Source: Deltaproteobacteria bacterium
GTDB lineage: Bacteria; Desulfobacterota; Desulfarculia; Adiutricales; Adiutricaceae
NCBI GenBank assembly: GCA_031276865.1
Contig: JAISMF010000093.1
Location: 1 to 64,000 of the forward strand
Reading direction: 5' to 3'
DNA: 64,000 nucleotides
Position 1 is the stretch's first letter. Every line of letters starts with the position of its first letter. A program made the translations under genes and the position numbers. A model generated the notes under the pieces. The model was given only the letters and a program-made list of their open reading frames with translations. It was not told the origin of the DNA and made no database searches. This document shows, one piece after another, positions 8,519 to 18,002 of this stretch.

Positions 8519-9058
8519 ATGATCAAGTCATGCCTTGTCACCCTGGCGATTTTAAGCCTCTTCCTCCTCTCCGGCCCGAGGGACGCCGGCGCCCAGGCGC
8601 CAGCGGCCGGCGGCTACACCGTGGGCGTCGTGAACGTCATGCAGGCCATAGCCGACTCCAAGCAGGGCAAGGCGGCCAACTCCAAACTTCAGACCAAATA
8701 CGACGCCCTGAAAAAGGACCTGGAGAAGAAGTCCTCGGATCTGGAGAAGAAAAACGAGGATCTGCGGCGTCAGGCCAGCACCCTCACCCAGGACGCCTTA
8801 GACAAGAGAAACCAGGATCTTATGAAAGAGGTGGAGGACTTCAAGGTCCAGGCCCAGAAGAGCACCGACGAGATGCAGAAGGCCTATCAGGACGCCATGG
8901 CCCCCATCGGCCAGAAGGCCGAAACCATCATCGCCTCCATCGCCCGGGAGAAGGGCTTCTCCCTGGTCCTCGAGTCCGGCTCCGGCGGAGTGCTCTTCGT
9001 GGAGCCGCAATACGAGATAACCGCCGAAGTCACCAAACGCCTGGACAGCGGAAAGTGA
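8519..9058 (+). CDS. ompH: OmpH/Skp-family periplasmic chaperone, paralogue 2
   Basis: The 179-residue protein has a signal peptide (CLVTLAILSLFLLSG...GAQA), the family motif YTVGVVNVMQAIADS and a long coiled-coil (KKDLEKKSSDLEKKNEDLRR). The C-terminal segment VLFVEPQYEIT matches the end of paralogue 1. Size fits classic Skp. GGAGG lies 10 bases upstream of the ATG. It lies directly before lpxD, the usual position, so this may be the ancestral copy. Confidence 0.9.
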   Translation: MIKSCLVTLAILSLFLLSGPRDAGAQAPAAGGYTVGVVNVMQAIADSKQGKAANSKLQTKYDALKKDLEKKSSDLEKKNEDLRRQASTLTQDALDKRNQDLMKEVEDFKVQAQKSTDEMQKAYQDAMAPIGQKAETIIASIAREKGFSLVLESGSGGVLFVEPQYEITAEVTKRLDSGK

Positions 9059-9091
9059 CGGATCGGGGCCCAACCCCCGCCTAAAAACCCC

Positions 9092-9121
9092 GCCGCCCTC
9101 CGGCCGAAGCCGGAGGGCGGC
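9092..9121. other. Perfect GC hairpin between ompH and lpxD
   Basis: The 13-bp stem GCCGCCCTCCGGC / GCCGGAGGGCGGC with loop CGAA has no following T run. It could slow polymerase or stabilise the upstream mRNA. Similar hairpins occur in other spacers of this window. Confidence 0.6.
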
Positions 9122-9135
9122 CTGAAAGGCCTCCC

Positions 9136-10347
9136 TTGTTCCGCCTGGACGCGGCCCCGCCGCTTTCAAAACTCCTGGAAGACGCCTCCCGGGACCTCAA
9201 AAAGTCCCTAACCGCGGCCGGTTTCGCCCGGCTTCCGGAGCGCCTCTGGGAACTCAGCGGCCCGGATTTTCCGGTGCGCTCCTTAAGAGCCGCGGACGAG
9301 GAGGGGGATTCGGGGTCCCTCACCTTCGCGGACGGGGAGAGGCACCTCTCCCGGGCCCTGGAAAACGGCTCCGCCGGAATCATCGCCGGCGAGGGCTTGA
9401 AAGATTCCCTTTCGAAAGGGAGAAACCGGACCCTCGTCTTCACCCGGGAGCCCAGGCTGCTTTTCGCGGCCGTCTTGAACCTGGTGGAAAAAGAGCTGCG
9501 CCCGCCTCCGCCCCAAGGCGAGCCGGTCTTTAAAGATCGGGAGTCGGTGGAGATGGGCCAGGGGGTCTCCATCGGCCCCTTCACCTACATAGGCGCCGGA
9601 GTGAAAATCGGGGCCCGCGCGCTTATCGGTTCCCACGTCTTCATCGAAGACGAAGTCGAGATCGGGGAGGACACCGTGATCCACCCCGGGGTGTCCTTAA
9701 GGTGGCGGGTCCGGATCGGCTCCCGCGTCAGGATCCACGGCGGATCGGTCATTGGCGGGGACGGCTTCGGCTACACCCAGGCGCCGGTTCCGGAAACGGG
9801 CAGGCTCCTCCATTACCGCAACGCCCACCTGGGCGCGGTGGTGGTGGAGGACGACGTGGAGATAGGAACCCTCACGGCCGTCGACCGGGGCCTGGTCAAG
9901 GACACGATAATCGCCTCCGGCAGCCGCCTGGACAACCTGGTGCAGATAGGACACAACGCCCAAATCGGCCGCGACTGCGTCGTGGTTTCCCAAACCGGGG
10001 TGGCGGGCCACTCCAAGGTGGGAAACCGGGTCTTCCTTTTAGGCCAGGCCGGACTCTCCCACGGGGCGGAGGTGGGGGACGACGCCATCGTGACCGGACA
10101 GTCCGGAGTCACGGGAAAGATACCCCCGGGCCGCCGCGCCTGGGCCGGCACGCCGGCCCGGCCCATGGAGGAGCAGCTGCGCTCGCAGGGAAACGTTCGC
10201 CGCGGGCTCCCCCTGTGGAACATGTTCCTGCGGCTTTTTTTCAAAGCCCAAAGCTTCGGCGAGCTGAAAGACGCTTTCGCGAAAGAAAGGGAGAAGGCCG
10301 GAAAAGAGAAGAAGACCGGATCCCTGAAAGGGACGCCAGGCGCCTAA
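9136..10347 (+). CDS. lpxD: UDP-3-O-(3-hydroxyacyl)glucosamine N-acyltransferase
   Basis: LpxD adds the second 3-hydroxyacyl chain in lipid A synthesis in the cytosol. The left-handed beta-helix hexapeptides run from about residue 135 to 340 (IGPFTYIGAGVKIGARALIG...). The GHNAQIG and GVAGHS segments carry the histidines expected in the active site. A helical C-terminus follows. At 403 residues it is longer than the usual 330-350, with extra N-terminal sequence before the uridine-binding-like domain and a charged tail. The only start in this frame after the upstream stop is TTG at 9136, with a weak GAAAGG ribosome site; a shorter start is possible. Confidence 0.92.
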   Translation: MFRLDAAPPLSKLLEDASRDLKKSLTAAGFARLPERLWELSGPDFPVRSLRAADEEGDSGSLTFADGERHLSRALENGSAGIIAGEGLKDSLSKGRNRTLVFTREPRLLFAAVLNLVEKELRPPPPQGEPVFKDRESVEMGQGVSIGPFTYIGAGVKIGARALIGSHVFIEDEVEIGEDTVIHPGVSLRWRVRIGSRVRIHGGSVIGGDGFGYTQAPVPETGRLLHYRNAHLGAVVVEDDVEIGTLTAVDRGLVKDTIIASGSRLDNLVQIGHNAQIGRDCVVVSQTGVAGHSKVGNRVFLLGQAGLSHGAEVGDDAIVTGQSGVTGKIPPGRRAWAGTPARPMEEQLRSQGNVRRGLPLWNMFLRLFFKAQSFGELKDAFAKEREKAGKEKKTGSLKGTPGA

Positions 10348-10581
10348 AGGCGAGCCCGGGCCTAAGAGGGTCTTTTCCGCTCCTCAGCTTTTTAATTTTC
10401 CGGCTTTTATCTTCCGCTTTTACCTCTCGAGCTTTTCTTTCGTCGAGTTTTCGTTCGCGTTTTTTTTCCGGCCTCCGGTTTTTCCTTTCCGGCCATCCGG
10501 CCGCGGCTTTCGGCCTTTTCGGGTCGGCGCCGGACAGCTCCCCCCGGGTTTTCCAACAAGCCCCCGGGGCGGCGGATTCCC

Positions 10582-11049
10582 ATGACCGTCTACACCGTCA
10601 CCCAGATCCAGGAATACCTGCCCCACCGCCATCCCTTCCTCTTGGTGGACCGGATCTTGGAACTCGATCCCTGGCGGAGCATCAGCTCCTATAAAAACGT
10701 CACCTTCAACGAGCCCTTCTTCGCCGGACACTTCCCCGGCCATCCCGTGATGCCCGGGGTGTTGATCCTGGAGGCCATGGCCCAGAACGCCGCCCTCCTT
10801 TTAAGCGTCTCGTTTCGGGAGCACGCCGACAGCCGCCCCGGGGACTTGAAAGACGTGAACCTCGAGGGCAAGATCCCCTACTTCGCCAGCTGCGACAAAG
10901 TCAAATTCCGGCGCCCGGTGATTCCCGGGGACCGCCTCGATTTGCGCTCCGCCATCCTGCGGCTGGGCACCCGCGCCTGGAAGGTGAGGGCCGAAGCCTC
11001 GGTGGAGGGCCGCGCCGCCTCCGAGGCCGAGATCACGGGCACCTTTTAA
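10582..11049 (+). CDS. fabZ: 3-hydroxyacyl-ACP dehydratase FabZ
   Basis: This hotdog-fold dehydratase of fatty acid elongation competes with LpxA/LpxD for 3-hydroxyacyl-ACP. The active-site segment [21 protein letters not shown] (split by the catalytic His and Glu) is present, and [12 protein letters not shown] near the N-terminus is canonical. Its 155 residues match the family length. It sits 234 bases after lpxD behind a T-rich spacer, and 17 bases before lpxA. Confidence 0.97.
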   Translation: MTVYTVTQIQEYLPHRHPFLLVDRILELDPWRSISSYKNVTFNEPFFAGHFPGHPVMPGVLILEAMAQNAALLLSVSFREHADSRPGDLKDVNLEGKIPYFASCDKVKFRRPVIPGDRLDLRSAILRLGTRAWKVRAEASVEGRAASEAEITGTF

Positions 11050-11066
11050 GGGGGGGGAAAGGCGAC

Positions 11067-11840
11067 ATGGGCATCCACCCCAGCGCGGTGATAGACGAAT
11101 CCGCCGTGATAGCGAAAACGGCCTCCGTCGGACCCTACGCCGTCATCGGCCCGGGGGTGACGGTGGGGGACGGCACGGTGATCCTGAGTCACGCGGTGAT
11201 CGAAAGGGACACCTCCATCGGCCGGAACTGCAAAATACACCCCTTCAGCTCCCTGGGGGCGGACCCCCAGGATATGAAGTACCAGGGGGAGTCCACCCGC
11301 CTGGAGATCGGCGACCGGGTGATCGTGCGGGAGTCTGCGACCGTGCACCGGGGCACCGCCGGAGGCGGCGGCGTCACCAGGATTGGCGACGGCTGCCTCA
11401 TCATGGCCACCTGCCACGTGGCCCACGACTGCCAGATCGCGGAGGAGGTGATCCTCTCCAGCTTCGCGGTCCTGGCCGGTCACGTGGAATTGGGGAAGGG
11501 GGCGGTGGTGAGCGGCTCCTCGGCCGTGCACCAGTTCGTGAAAGTGGGCCCCTACGCCTTCATCGGCGGCATGTCCGGGGTGGTGAAAGACGTGCCGCCT
11601 TTCATGATCGTGGCCGGAGTGCGGGACAAGATGCTGGTCGCGCCCAATTTGGTGGGTTTGAAGCGCCGGGGATTTCCCCCGGAGGCCTTGGAGGTCATCA
11701 CCGGAGCGCACCGCCTGCTCCGCAACCACCGCCCCCTGGAGGAGGTCTTGCGGGAAATAGAAGAAAGATACCCCGCCTCGAAGGAGGCGGAACGGATCGT
11801 GGAGTTCTACCGCTCCTCGGAAAGGGGGGTGTACAGGTGA
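11067..11840 (+). CDS. lpxA: UDP-N-acetylglucosamine acyltransferase
   Basis: LpxA catalyses the first step of lipid A synthesis. The 257-residue length is typical. Hexapeptide repeats start at residue 2 (IHPSAVIDESAVI). The HVAHDC motif carries the catalytic histidine, and the helical C-terminus ends with RIVEFYRSSERG. It overlaps lpxI by 4 bases (GTGA), indicating translational coupling. Confidence 0.97.
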   Translation: MGIHPSAVIDESAVIAKTASVGPYAVIGPGVTVGDGTVILSHAVIERDTSIGRNCKIHPFSSLGADPQDMKYQGESTRLEIGDRVIVRESATVHRGTAGGGGVTRIGDGCLIMATCHVAHDCQIAEEVILSSFAVLAGHVELGKGAVVSGSSAVHQFVKVGPYAFIGGMSGVVKDVPPFMIVAGVRDKMLVAPNLVGLKRRGFPPEALEVITGAHRLLRNHRPLEEVLREIEERYPASKEAERIVEFYRSSERGVYR

Positions 11841-12685
11841 CGGACGACCAACCCGTGGGCCTCATCGCCGGAAACCGCCAGCTCCCCCTGATCGCCGCCC
11901 GGGCGGTGAAGAAGAGGGGGGGCTCCCTCGCGGTCTGCGGCATTTCGGGGGAGACCGAAAGCGAGCTGAGAAAGCTCGCGGACCACCACACCGAGCTCCC
12001 CTTGGGGCAGCTGAAGCCCATAGCCGACTTTTTCCTCCAAGCGGGCGTCAAAACCCTGGCCATGGCCGGAGGCGTGAGCCGGGCGAACATCCTGGAGAAC
12101 TACCGCCCGGACGAGGCGGCGGTGAAACTCATGGAGAGCCTCTCGGACTTTCAGACGGACACCATTTTAAGGGCCTTGGCGGGCTACTTGGAATCCCGTG
12201 GCCTCGCCCTCATCTCGGTGAGCGAACTGGCCCCGGAGCTGATGGCCCGTCCGGGTCAGATGGGCGCCCATTCCCCCGCGCCCGAACTCGAGGCGGATCT
12301 GGCCTTGGCCTTCAAAGTGGCGAAAGAGCTGGGCCGGCTCGGCGTGGGTCAGACGGTCGTGGTCTCGGACAAGATCTGCGTGGCCCTGGAGGGCGCCGAC
12401 GGCACGGATCCCACCATTTTGCGGGGGGCGGCCCTGTCCAAAAGGCCCGTGGCCGTGGCCAAGGTCGTGAAGCCCGGCCAAGACACCCGCTTCGATCTGC
12501 CGGTGGTGGGACCCCCCACCCTCGAGCTCTTGACCCGGGTGAAGGCGGGGGGCCTCGTTTTGGACGCCGGAGGCGTTTTGATTCTAGACGAGCCCCGCTG
12601 CGTGGAGATAGCCGACCAGGGCGGGCTCGCCCTGTTAGGCTGGCGGGAAGCCCCCGCCCCGAAGCGGGAAGAAGAGGGTGCCTAA
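11837..12685 (+). CDS. lpxI: UDP-2,3-diacylglucosamine pyrophosphatase LpxI
   Basis: LpxI hydrolyses UDP-2,3-diacylglucosamine to lipid X, replacing LpxH in alphaproteobacteria and many deltaproteobacteria. The 282 residues have the family layout: VGLIAGNRQLPLIAARAVK at the N-terminus, AGGVSR, and the C-terminal VVKPGQDTRFDLPVVG and GGVLILD segments. The start is GTG, overlapping lpxA. No lpxH is seen here. Confidence 0.93.
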   Translation: MTDDQPVGLIAGNRQLPLIAARAVKKRGGSLAVCGISGETESELRKLADHHTELPLGQLKPIADFFLQAGVKTLAMAGGVSRANILENYRPDEAAVKLMESLSDFQTDTILRALAGYLESRGLALISVSELAPELMARPGQMGAHSPAPELEADLALAFKVAKELGRLGVGQTVVVSDKICVALEGADGTDPTILRGAALSKRPVAVAKVVKPGQDTRFDLPVVGPPTLELLTRVKAGGLVLDAGGVLILDEPRCVEIADQGGLALLGWREAPAPKREEEGA

Positions 12686-13841
12686 AGGCGGGGGCGGCCC
12701 CTTGGTGTTCTGCTCCGCGGGGGAGATCTCGGGAGACATCCACTTGGGAGAGGTCCTGGAGCGCGTTAGGGAACGCTCGCCGGACTGCCGTTTCACGGGC
12801 CTGGGCGGAGACTCGATGCGGGAGCGGGGCTGCGAGCTCCTTTACCACCTCCAGGACACCGCGGTCATGGGCTTCACCGAGCTTTTCGGCTCTTTAGGCC
12901 GCGTCCTCAAAGCGCGGCGGGGCCTGAAAAAGGCCATGAGGGCTCTAAAACCGGATCTGGTCATACTGACGGACTTTCCGGACTTCAACCTCCCGTTGGC
13001 CCGGGCCGCGGCGGAAACGGGAATTCCGGTGATCTACTACGTCTGCCCCCAGATATGGGCCTGGCGGCCCCGTAGAATCGAGCTTTTACGGCGCCACACC
13101 CGGCGCCGGGCCCTCATCTTCCCCTTCGAGAAGCGCTACTACGAGGAGAGGGGTCTCTCCTGCGACTTCGTGGGAAACCCGGTTTTAGACGAGATCGCCC
13201 GCGGGGAAAAAGAACCGCGCCGAAAAAAGCTCGAAACGCCCCCGGGCTCGCTTCCCCTGGCCATCCTTCCCGGAAGCCGCCTTAGGCTCTTTCAAAGGCT
13301 CGCGCCCGTCTTCTTCGCCGCCGCGGAGATGGTGCTAAACGAGATTCCGGAAACCCTCCCCCTTTTGGCCCTCTCGCCCCTGATAAGCCCAAAGGCCTTA
13401 GACGAGGCCCTTCTACCCTTCCCCCGCCTCAAAGAGAAGATGATCGTCCGGGTCTCCCGCTCCCGGGAGATCCTCCAGGCCGGAAAGGCGGCCCTTCTGG
13501 CCTCGGGCACCGCGGCGATCGAGGCCGCGGTCCTGGGCGTCCCCATGGTCGCGGGCTACAAGGCCAGCGCCCTCAGCTGGCTCATCGCCCGGGCCCTGGT
13601 GCGCGTCCCCTTCGCGGCGCCGGCCAACCTCGTGGCGGGAAGGATGATAGTCCCGGAGCTCCTCCAGGAGGACTGCGTTCCGGTAAAGCTCGCCCGGGCG
13701 CTTTTCCCCCTTCTCGGAGACGGCCCGGAGAGGAGGCTCGCCCTCTTCGAGCTGGAAAAGGTCAAAAACTCCCTGGGCGGCCCCGGGGCCGCGGCCCGGG
13801 TCGCGGACATCGTCTTGGAGGAGCTGGAAAAAAAGAAATGA
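12678..13841 (+). CDS. lpxB: Lipid-A-disaccharide synthase
   Basis: This GT19 glycosyltransferase joins lipid X and UDP-diacylglucosamine. The N-terminal CSAGEISGDIHLGEVLE is the family signature. YYVCPQIWAWRPRRI and the C-terminal SGTAAIEAAVLGVPMV are also diagnostic. It has 387 residues. The GTG start overlaps lpxI by 8 bases, and the stop overlaps msbA (ATGA). Confidence 0.97.
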   Translation: MPKGGGGPLVFCSAGEISGDIHLGEVLERVRERSPDCRFTGLGGDSMRERGCELLYHLQDTAVMGFTELFGSLGRVLKARRGLKKAMRALKPDLVILTDFPDFNLPLARAAAETGIPVIYYVCPQIWAWRPRRIELLRRHTRRRALIFPFEKRYYEERGLSCDFVGNPVLDEIARGEKEPRRKKLETPPGSLPLAILPGSRLRLFQRLAPVFFAAAEMVLNEIPETLPLLALSPLISPKALDEALLPFPRLKEKMIVRVSRSREILQAGKAALLASGTAAIEAAVLGVPMVAGYKASALSWLIARALVRVPFAAPANLVAGRMIVPELLQEDCVPVKLARALFPLLGDGPERRLALFELEKVKNSLGGPGAAARVADIVLEELEKKK

Positions 13842-15727
13842 GTCTCAAGGGAGGGGCGGGCGACGCTGGGCGCGGGGGAAAGCCCGAAACGAACGGACGG
13901 CCAAAAGGAGCGCCGGATGGCGAAAAGCCGCGAGACGGAAAGCCGGAAGGCCGAAGGTCGAACAAAAGCGGGGACGTTCGCCGGCTCCTAAGCTACCTTA
14001 AGCCGCACTGGCGGACCATGGCCCTCGCGGTTTTGTCCATGATCCTGGCCGCCCTCTCCACCGCCGCCATGGCCTGGCTCATAAAACCCCTTTTGGATCA
14101 CGTCTTTTTTGAAAAGAACCTCTCCCTTTTAAACTCCCTCACTTTTCTGACCATCCTGGTCTACTCGTCCACCGGCGTCTTCTCCTTTTTCCAGTCCTAT
14201 TTCATGAACAAGTGCGGCTACACCGTGGTGAACGACATCAGGGTGGAGCTCTTCGCGCATATCGAGGGCCAATCCCTGGTCTTTTTTCACCGCCACCCCT
14301 CGGGCGAGCTCATAAGCCGCGTGGTGAACGACGTGACCATGGTGCAGAGCTCGGTCACCCAGGTGGTGACCGCGCTCGTCATGGACACCTGCAAGGTCCT
14401 GGGCCTCGCGGCGGTTTTGATCATGCGGGATCCCGTGCTCTCCCTTTTCGGGCTCGTGGCCGCCCCCTTCGCCGTCTTCCCCATCGCCCGCTTCGGCCGG
14501 CGTTTACGGCGCCTCGCGACCGGCTCCCAGGAGATCATGGGGGCGCTGGTCTCGGTTTTAACCGAAGCCTTCCAGGGCGTGCGGGTGGTGCAGTCCAACA
14601 ACCGGGTGGAGCGGGAGATCCGCCGCTTCGCGCGGGTCTGCAAGGAGAACGTGGACAACTTGATGCGCGCGGTGACCGTTAGGAGCCTCTCGTCCTCCTT
14701 GATGGAAATCCTGGGCGGCGTCTGCGTGACCGCGGTCATCTGGTACGGCGGCCGGGAGGTGATAGCCGGACGCTCCACGCCCGGGACTTTTTTTTCCTTC
14801 ATGACGGCCATTTTGTTAATCTACGAGCCCTTGAAGCGCTTAACCAGGCTCCATAACGAGGCCCAGAACGGTCTTTCCGCCGCCCGGCGCGTCTTCGAAA
14901 TTTTGGACCTGGAGCCCGAAATCAAAAACCCGGAAAACCCCGTGACCTTTTCGCCGGTCAAAGGCGAGGTGGAGTTTAAAAACGTCTCCTTTTCCTACGG
15001 TCCGGAAAAGGAGACCCTCGCGGGGATAAATTTTAAAATCGCCCCGGGGGAGACGGTGGCCTTGGCCGGACCATCCGGAGCCGGCAAAACCTCCCTCGCC
15101 AACCTTTTATGCCGCTTCTACGATCCAAGCGCCGGAGAGATCCTTTTCGACGGCGCGGACTTGAAGACCCTGGATCTGAAATTCCTGCGCTCCCAAATAG
15201 CCCTGGTGAGCCAGGATACCATCCTTTTCGACGCGACCGCCAAGGAGAACATCTCGTATCCGCGGCCGGAGGCCTCGGATGACGAGATAAGGGAGGCGGC
15301 CCGGGCCTCCCTTTCCGATCTCTTCATAGAGGAGCTCCCGGGAGCCTACGACGCGAGGATTGGCGAGAACGGCTCCAAGCTCTCCGGCGGACAGCGCCAG
15401 CGCCTGGCCATAGCCCGGGCGATTTTGAAAAACGCGCCGGTTCTGGTTTTAGACGAGGCCACCTCGGCTTTGGACGCCGAGTCCGAAAAACAGGTGCGAA
15501 CCGCCCTGGACAACCTCTCCCGAGGCCGCAGCACCCTGGTCATCGCCCACCGCCTCTCCACCATCCGCGAAGCCGACCGCATCCTGGTCTTAAAGGAGGG
15601 GAGGATCGTGGAGGAGGGCTCCCACCGGGAGCTCCTAAACCGCCGGGGGGAGTATTACCGCCTCTACAGCGCCCAGCACGCCATGGAGGAGGAGGGAGCT
15701 TCGGACCTGGGGGACGAAACGCTTTAA
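13838..15727 (+). CDS. msbA: Lipid A flippase, ABC transporter MsbA
   Basis: This half-transporter flips lipid A-core across the inner membrane. After about 45 charged, low-complexity residues comes a six-helix ABC membrane domain (LKPHWRTMALAVLSM...) and then the nucleotide-binding domain. Walker A is GPSGAGKTS near residue 412, the signature is LSGGQRQRLAIARA, Walker B is VLVLDEATSALD and the switch is IAHRLS. It has 629 residues against about 580-600 in most MsbA; the excess is the N-terminal tail. It is the last gene of the lipid A operon. Confidence 0.95.
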   Translation: MSLKGGAGDAGRGGKPETNGRPKGAPDGEKPRDGKPEGRRSNKSGDVRRLLSYLKPHWRTMALAVLSMILAALSTAAMAWLIKPLLDHVFFEKNLSLLNSLTFLTILVYSSTGVFSFFQSYFMNKCGYTVVNDIRVELFAHIEGQSLVFFHRHPSGELISRVVNDVTMVQSSVTQVVTALVMDTCKVLGLAAVLIMRDPVLSLFGLVAAPFAVFPIARFGRRLRRLATGSQEIMGALVSVLTEAFQGVRVVQSNNRVEREIRRFARVCKENVDNLMRAVTVRSLSSSLMEILGGVCVTAVIWYGGREVIAGRSTPGTFFSFMTAILLIYEPLKRLTRLHNEAQNGLSAARRVFEILDLEPEIKNPENPVTFSPVKGEVEFKNVSFSYGPEKETLAGINFKIAPGETVALAGPSGAGKTSLANLLCRFYDPSAGEILFDGADLKTLDLKFLRSQIALVSQDTILFDATAKENISYPRPEASDDEIREAARASLSDLFIEELPGAYDARIGENGSKLSGGQRQRLAIARAILKNAPVLVLDEATSALDAESEKQVRTALDNLSRGRSTLVIAHRLSTIREADRILVLKEGRIVEEGSHRELLNRRGEYYRLYSAQHAMEEEGASDLGDETL

Positions 15728-15965
15728 CCGGATTCATCAAGCGTCCCAAATACGGAAACAACTTGTCCGGGCCAGGGCGAAAACCCCGTATAATCGGGCT
15801 TTCAGACATCCCGTCCCCAAAACGCTCCGAAACTCCATTTTTAAAGTCGCACTTGTTTAACCTCGTCATCCACCATCCAGCAATACTGATTAAAGTTATT
15901 ATCCATATGTCGCCTTCGGGTGGACTCCAGATATTTATTTAGGACGCCGGAGAACCGGATTATTC

Positions 15966-18002
15966 ATGCTCGTGGAATACCTGAAAGACGGAAACTTCAT
16001 CCTCTCCTTCGCCCGGAAGGCGGAGGACGGCGAAAACCGCTGCCTCGTGGAGGACGGCGGAACGCTTACGAGGCTGCGCCCGAACCGCGTCCTCGTGGAA
16101 AGCTTGGAAGAGGAGCCGGCGGGAAGGGAGGACAAGCTTAAACTCATCGAAGAGACGGGAAAACGCCGGGACGCCCTCGCTAAGATGGTGGATCTGGAAA
16201 CCCTGTGGGACATCCTGGAAGGGGAGGGCGAAAGCTTCCCCTACCCCTACCTGGCCGAGCTCGCCTTCGGCGCCGGAAGCGGTCCGGACGAGACCTCCGC
16301 CGTCATGCGGGCGGTTTCGCGGGAGGGGACGCGTTTCCGCTTCACGCCGGGGGAGGCGCTCCGGAACTCCCAAGAGGAGATGGAGGCGATGAAATCGCGC
16401 CGGGAGGCGGAGGAGGCGAAACAACGCTCCTTTTCCGAAGGCGAGAAATGGCTGCGGCTCTCTCTGAAGGCCGAAACTCCCGCTGATTTGGCCGCCGTTC
16501 CGGCCCCGTCCAAGGGGGTGGAGGAGCATTTCCTGAAAAACCTCATCGATTTCGCCTTAAGCGAGCAGGAGAAAAAGGAGTTTTTGAAATACCGGGACCT
16601 CTTGGAGTCCATGGGCTTCCCGCCCGATCCCGGGGGGGCCCGGGATCTCTTGAAGAGGACGGGCGTCTTCTCGCCTCACGAGAACATCGAGTTACGGCGC
16701 CTGAGGCTTCCTTTGGAGTTTCCGGCGGAGGTTATGAAAGAGGCCGAGGAGCTTTCCCTAAACCAGGGCTACCTGGAAGAGCGGCGCCTGGATCTAAGCG
16801 GGGTCTTCACCCTCGCGGTGGACTCCCCCGGGGCCATGGAGTACGACGACGCCTTGAGCCTGGAGCCCCGGGAGCACGGCGGCTGGATTTTGGGGATCCA
16901 CATCGCGGATCCGGCGGGCTTCATCCTCCCCGGAAGCGCCCTGGACAGGCACGCCAGGGTTAGGACCTCTTCCATCTATCTTCCCGAGACGTCCCACCCC
17001 ATGCTCCCCAGGGTCTTAACCGAGGGTCTTTTGAGCCTCAAAAAGGACTCCGCCCCCCGCCCCAGCCTCGTCCTCTTAATCGAGCTGGGGGAGGACATGA
17101 GGCTTTTAAACTTCTCCTTCCTGCCGGGTTTGACCCGGGTGGACGCGCACCTCACCTTCCAGGAGGCGGACGAGGCTTTGGCCTCGGCGGGTCACGTCAC
17201 GGAAAAGCTTAAAGGGCTCTTGGAGATATCGCGAAGCTTCTTAAAAAAACGCCTGGGCCAGGGCGGCTACCTCTTCAACCTCCCCCAAAGGCAGATAAGG
17301 GTGGACGAAAAGGGCGACGTGGAGTTTTCCCTTTTAACCTTCGACTCCCTTTCCTACAACATGCTGGGCGAACTCATGATCCTCGCGAACAATCTCGCGG
17401 CCTTGAACCTCAAGCATAAAAACCTCCCCTGCCCCTACCGCTTCCAGAGCCTCTTCAAATCCCAAAGCGTCAACGCCGCCGAAAAGGCCCCGGAGGACCC
17501 CTTCGAGCGCTTCGTCTGGAACCTCTCCTTAAGGAGGCGCCTGGGCCGCTCGGGCGTGAGCCTGGAGCCCTCCCGGCACCGGGGCCTGGGACTTCCGGTC
17601 TACACCTACTTCAGCTCCCCCATGCGCCGCTACTTCGACATGCTGACGCACCGCCAGCTGCGCTCCCTCGCGGCCGGAAAAGATTCCCGCCACCCGGCCT
17701 ACGGCCGCGCCGCCATGGAGGCGGAGATCCTCTACGCCGAAAAGACCTTGAAGGCCGTCCACCGCGCCCAGCAGGCCCGGGAACGCTACTGGCTCACCTG
17801 GCTCCTTCAGGGAAAGAAGGGGGAGAGTTTCAAAGCCGTGGTCTACGAGCGCCGGGGCGACAAAGCGCAGATTTGCCTTCCGGATTACATGCTGGACGTG
17901 GAGCTCCAGGACCCCTCCCTCGCTCCGGGGACTTTAATCAGCCTCGTTTTAAAAGAGGCGGACGCGGGAAAAAACATCCTCCGCTTCGCTTTAGGATCCT
18001 AA
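15966..18002 (+). CDS. rnb: RNase II/R (RNB) family exoribonuclease
   Basis: This is a 3'-5' exoribonuclease. The RNB catalytic domain begins around residue 280 with LAVDSPGAMEYDDALSLE, which carries the magnesium-binding aspartates, and continues through SPMRRYFDMLTHRQL near residue 550. The first 270 residues resemble the N-terminal region of deltaproteobacterial VacB/RNase II proteins rather than clear cold-shock domains. A short OB/S1-like tail ends the protein. At 678 residues it is closer to RNase II (about 640) than RNase R (about 800). It has its own 238-base upstream spacer. Confidence 0.9.
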   Translation: MLVEYLKDGNFILSFARKAEDGENRCLVEDGGTLTRLRPNRVLVESLEEEPAGREDKLKLIEETGKRRDALAKMVDLETLWDILEGEGESFPYPYLAELAFGAGSGPDETSAVMRAVSREGTRFRFTPGEALRNSQEEMEAMKSRREAEEAKQRSFSEGEKWLRLSLKAETPADLAAVPAPSKGVEEHFLKNLIDFALSEQEKKEFLKYRDLLESMGFPPDPGGARDLLKRTGVFSPHENIELRRLRLPLEFPAEVMKEAEELSLNQGYLEERRLDLSGVFTLAVDSPGAMEYDDALSLEPREHGGWILGIHIADPAGFILPGSALDRHARVRTSSIYLPETSHPMLPRVLTEGLLSLKKDSAPRPSLVLLIELGEDMRLLNFSFLPGLTRVDAHLTFQEADEALASAGHVTEKLKGLLEISRSFLKKRLGQGGYLFNLPQRQIRVDEKGDVEFSLLTFDSLSYNMLGELMILANNLAALNLKHKNLPCPYRFQSLFKSQSVNAAEKAPEDPFERFVWNLSLRRRLGRSGVSLEPSRHRGLGLPVYTYFSSPMRRYFDMLTHRQLRSLAAGKDSRHPAYGRAAMEAEILYAEKTLKAVHRAQQARERYWLTWLLQGKKGESFKAVVYERRGDKAQICLPDYMLDVELQDPSLAPGTLISLVLKEADAGKNILRFALGS

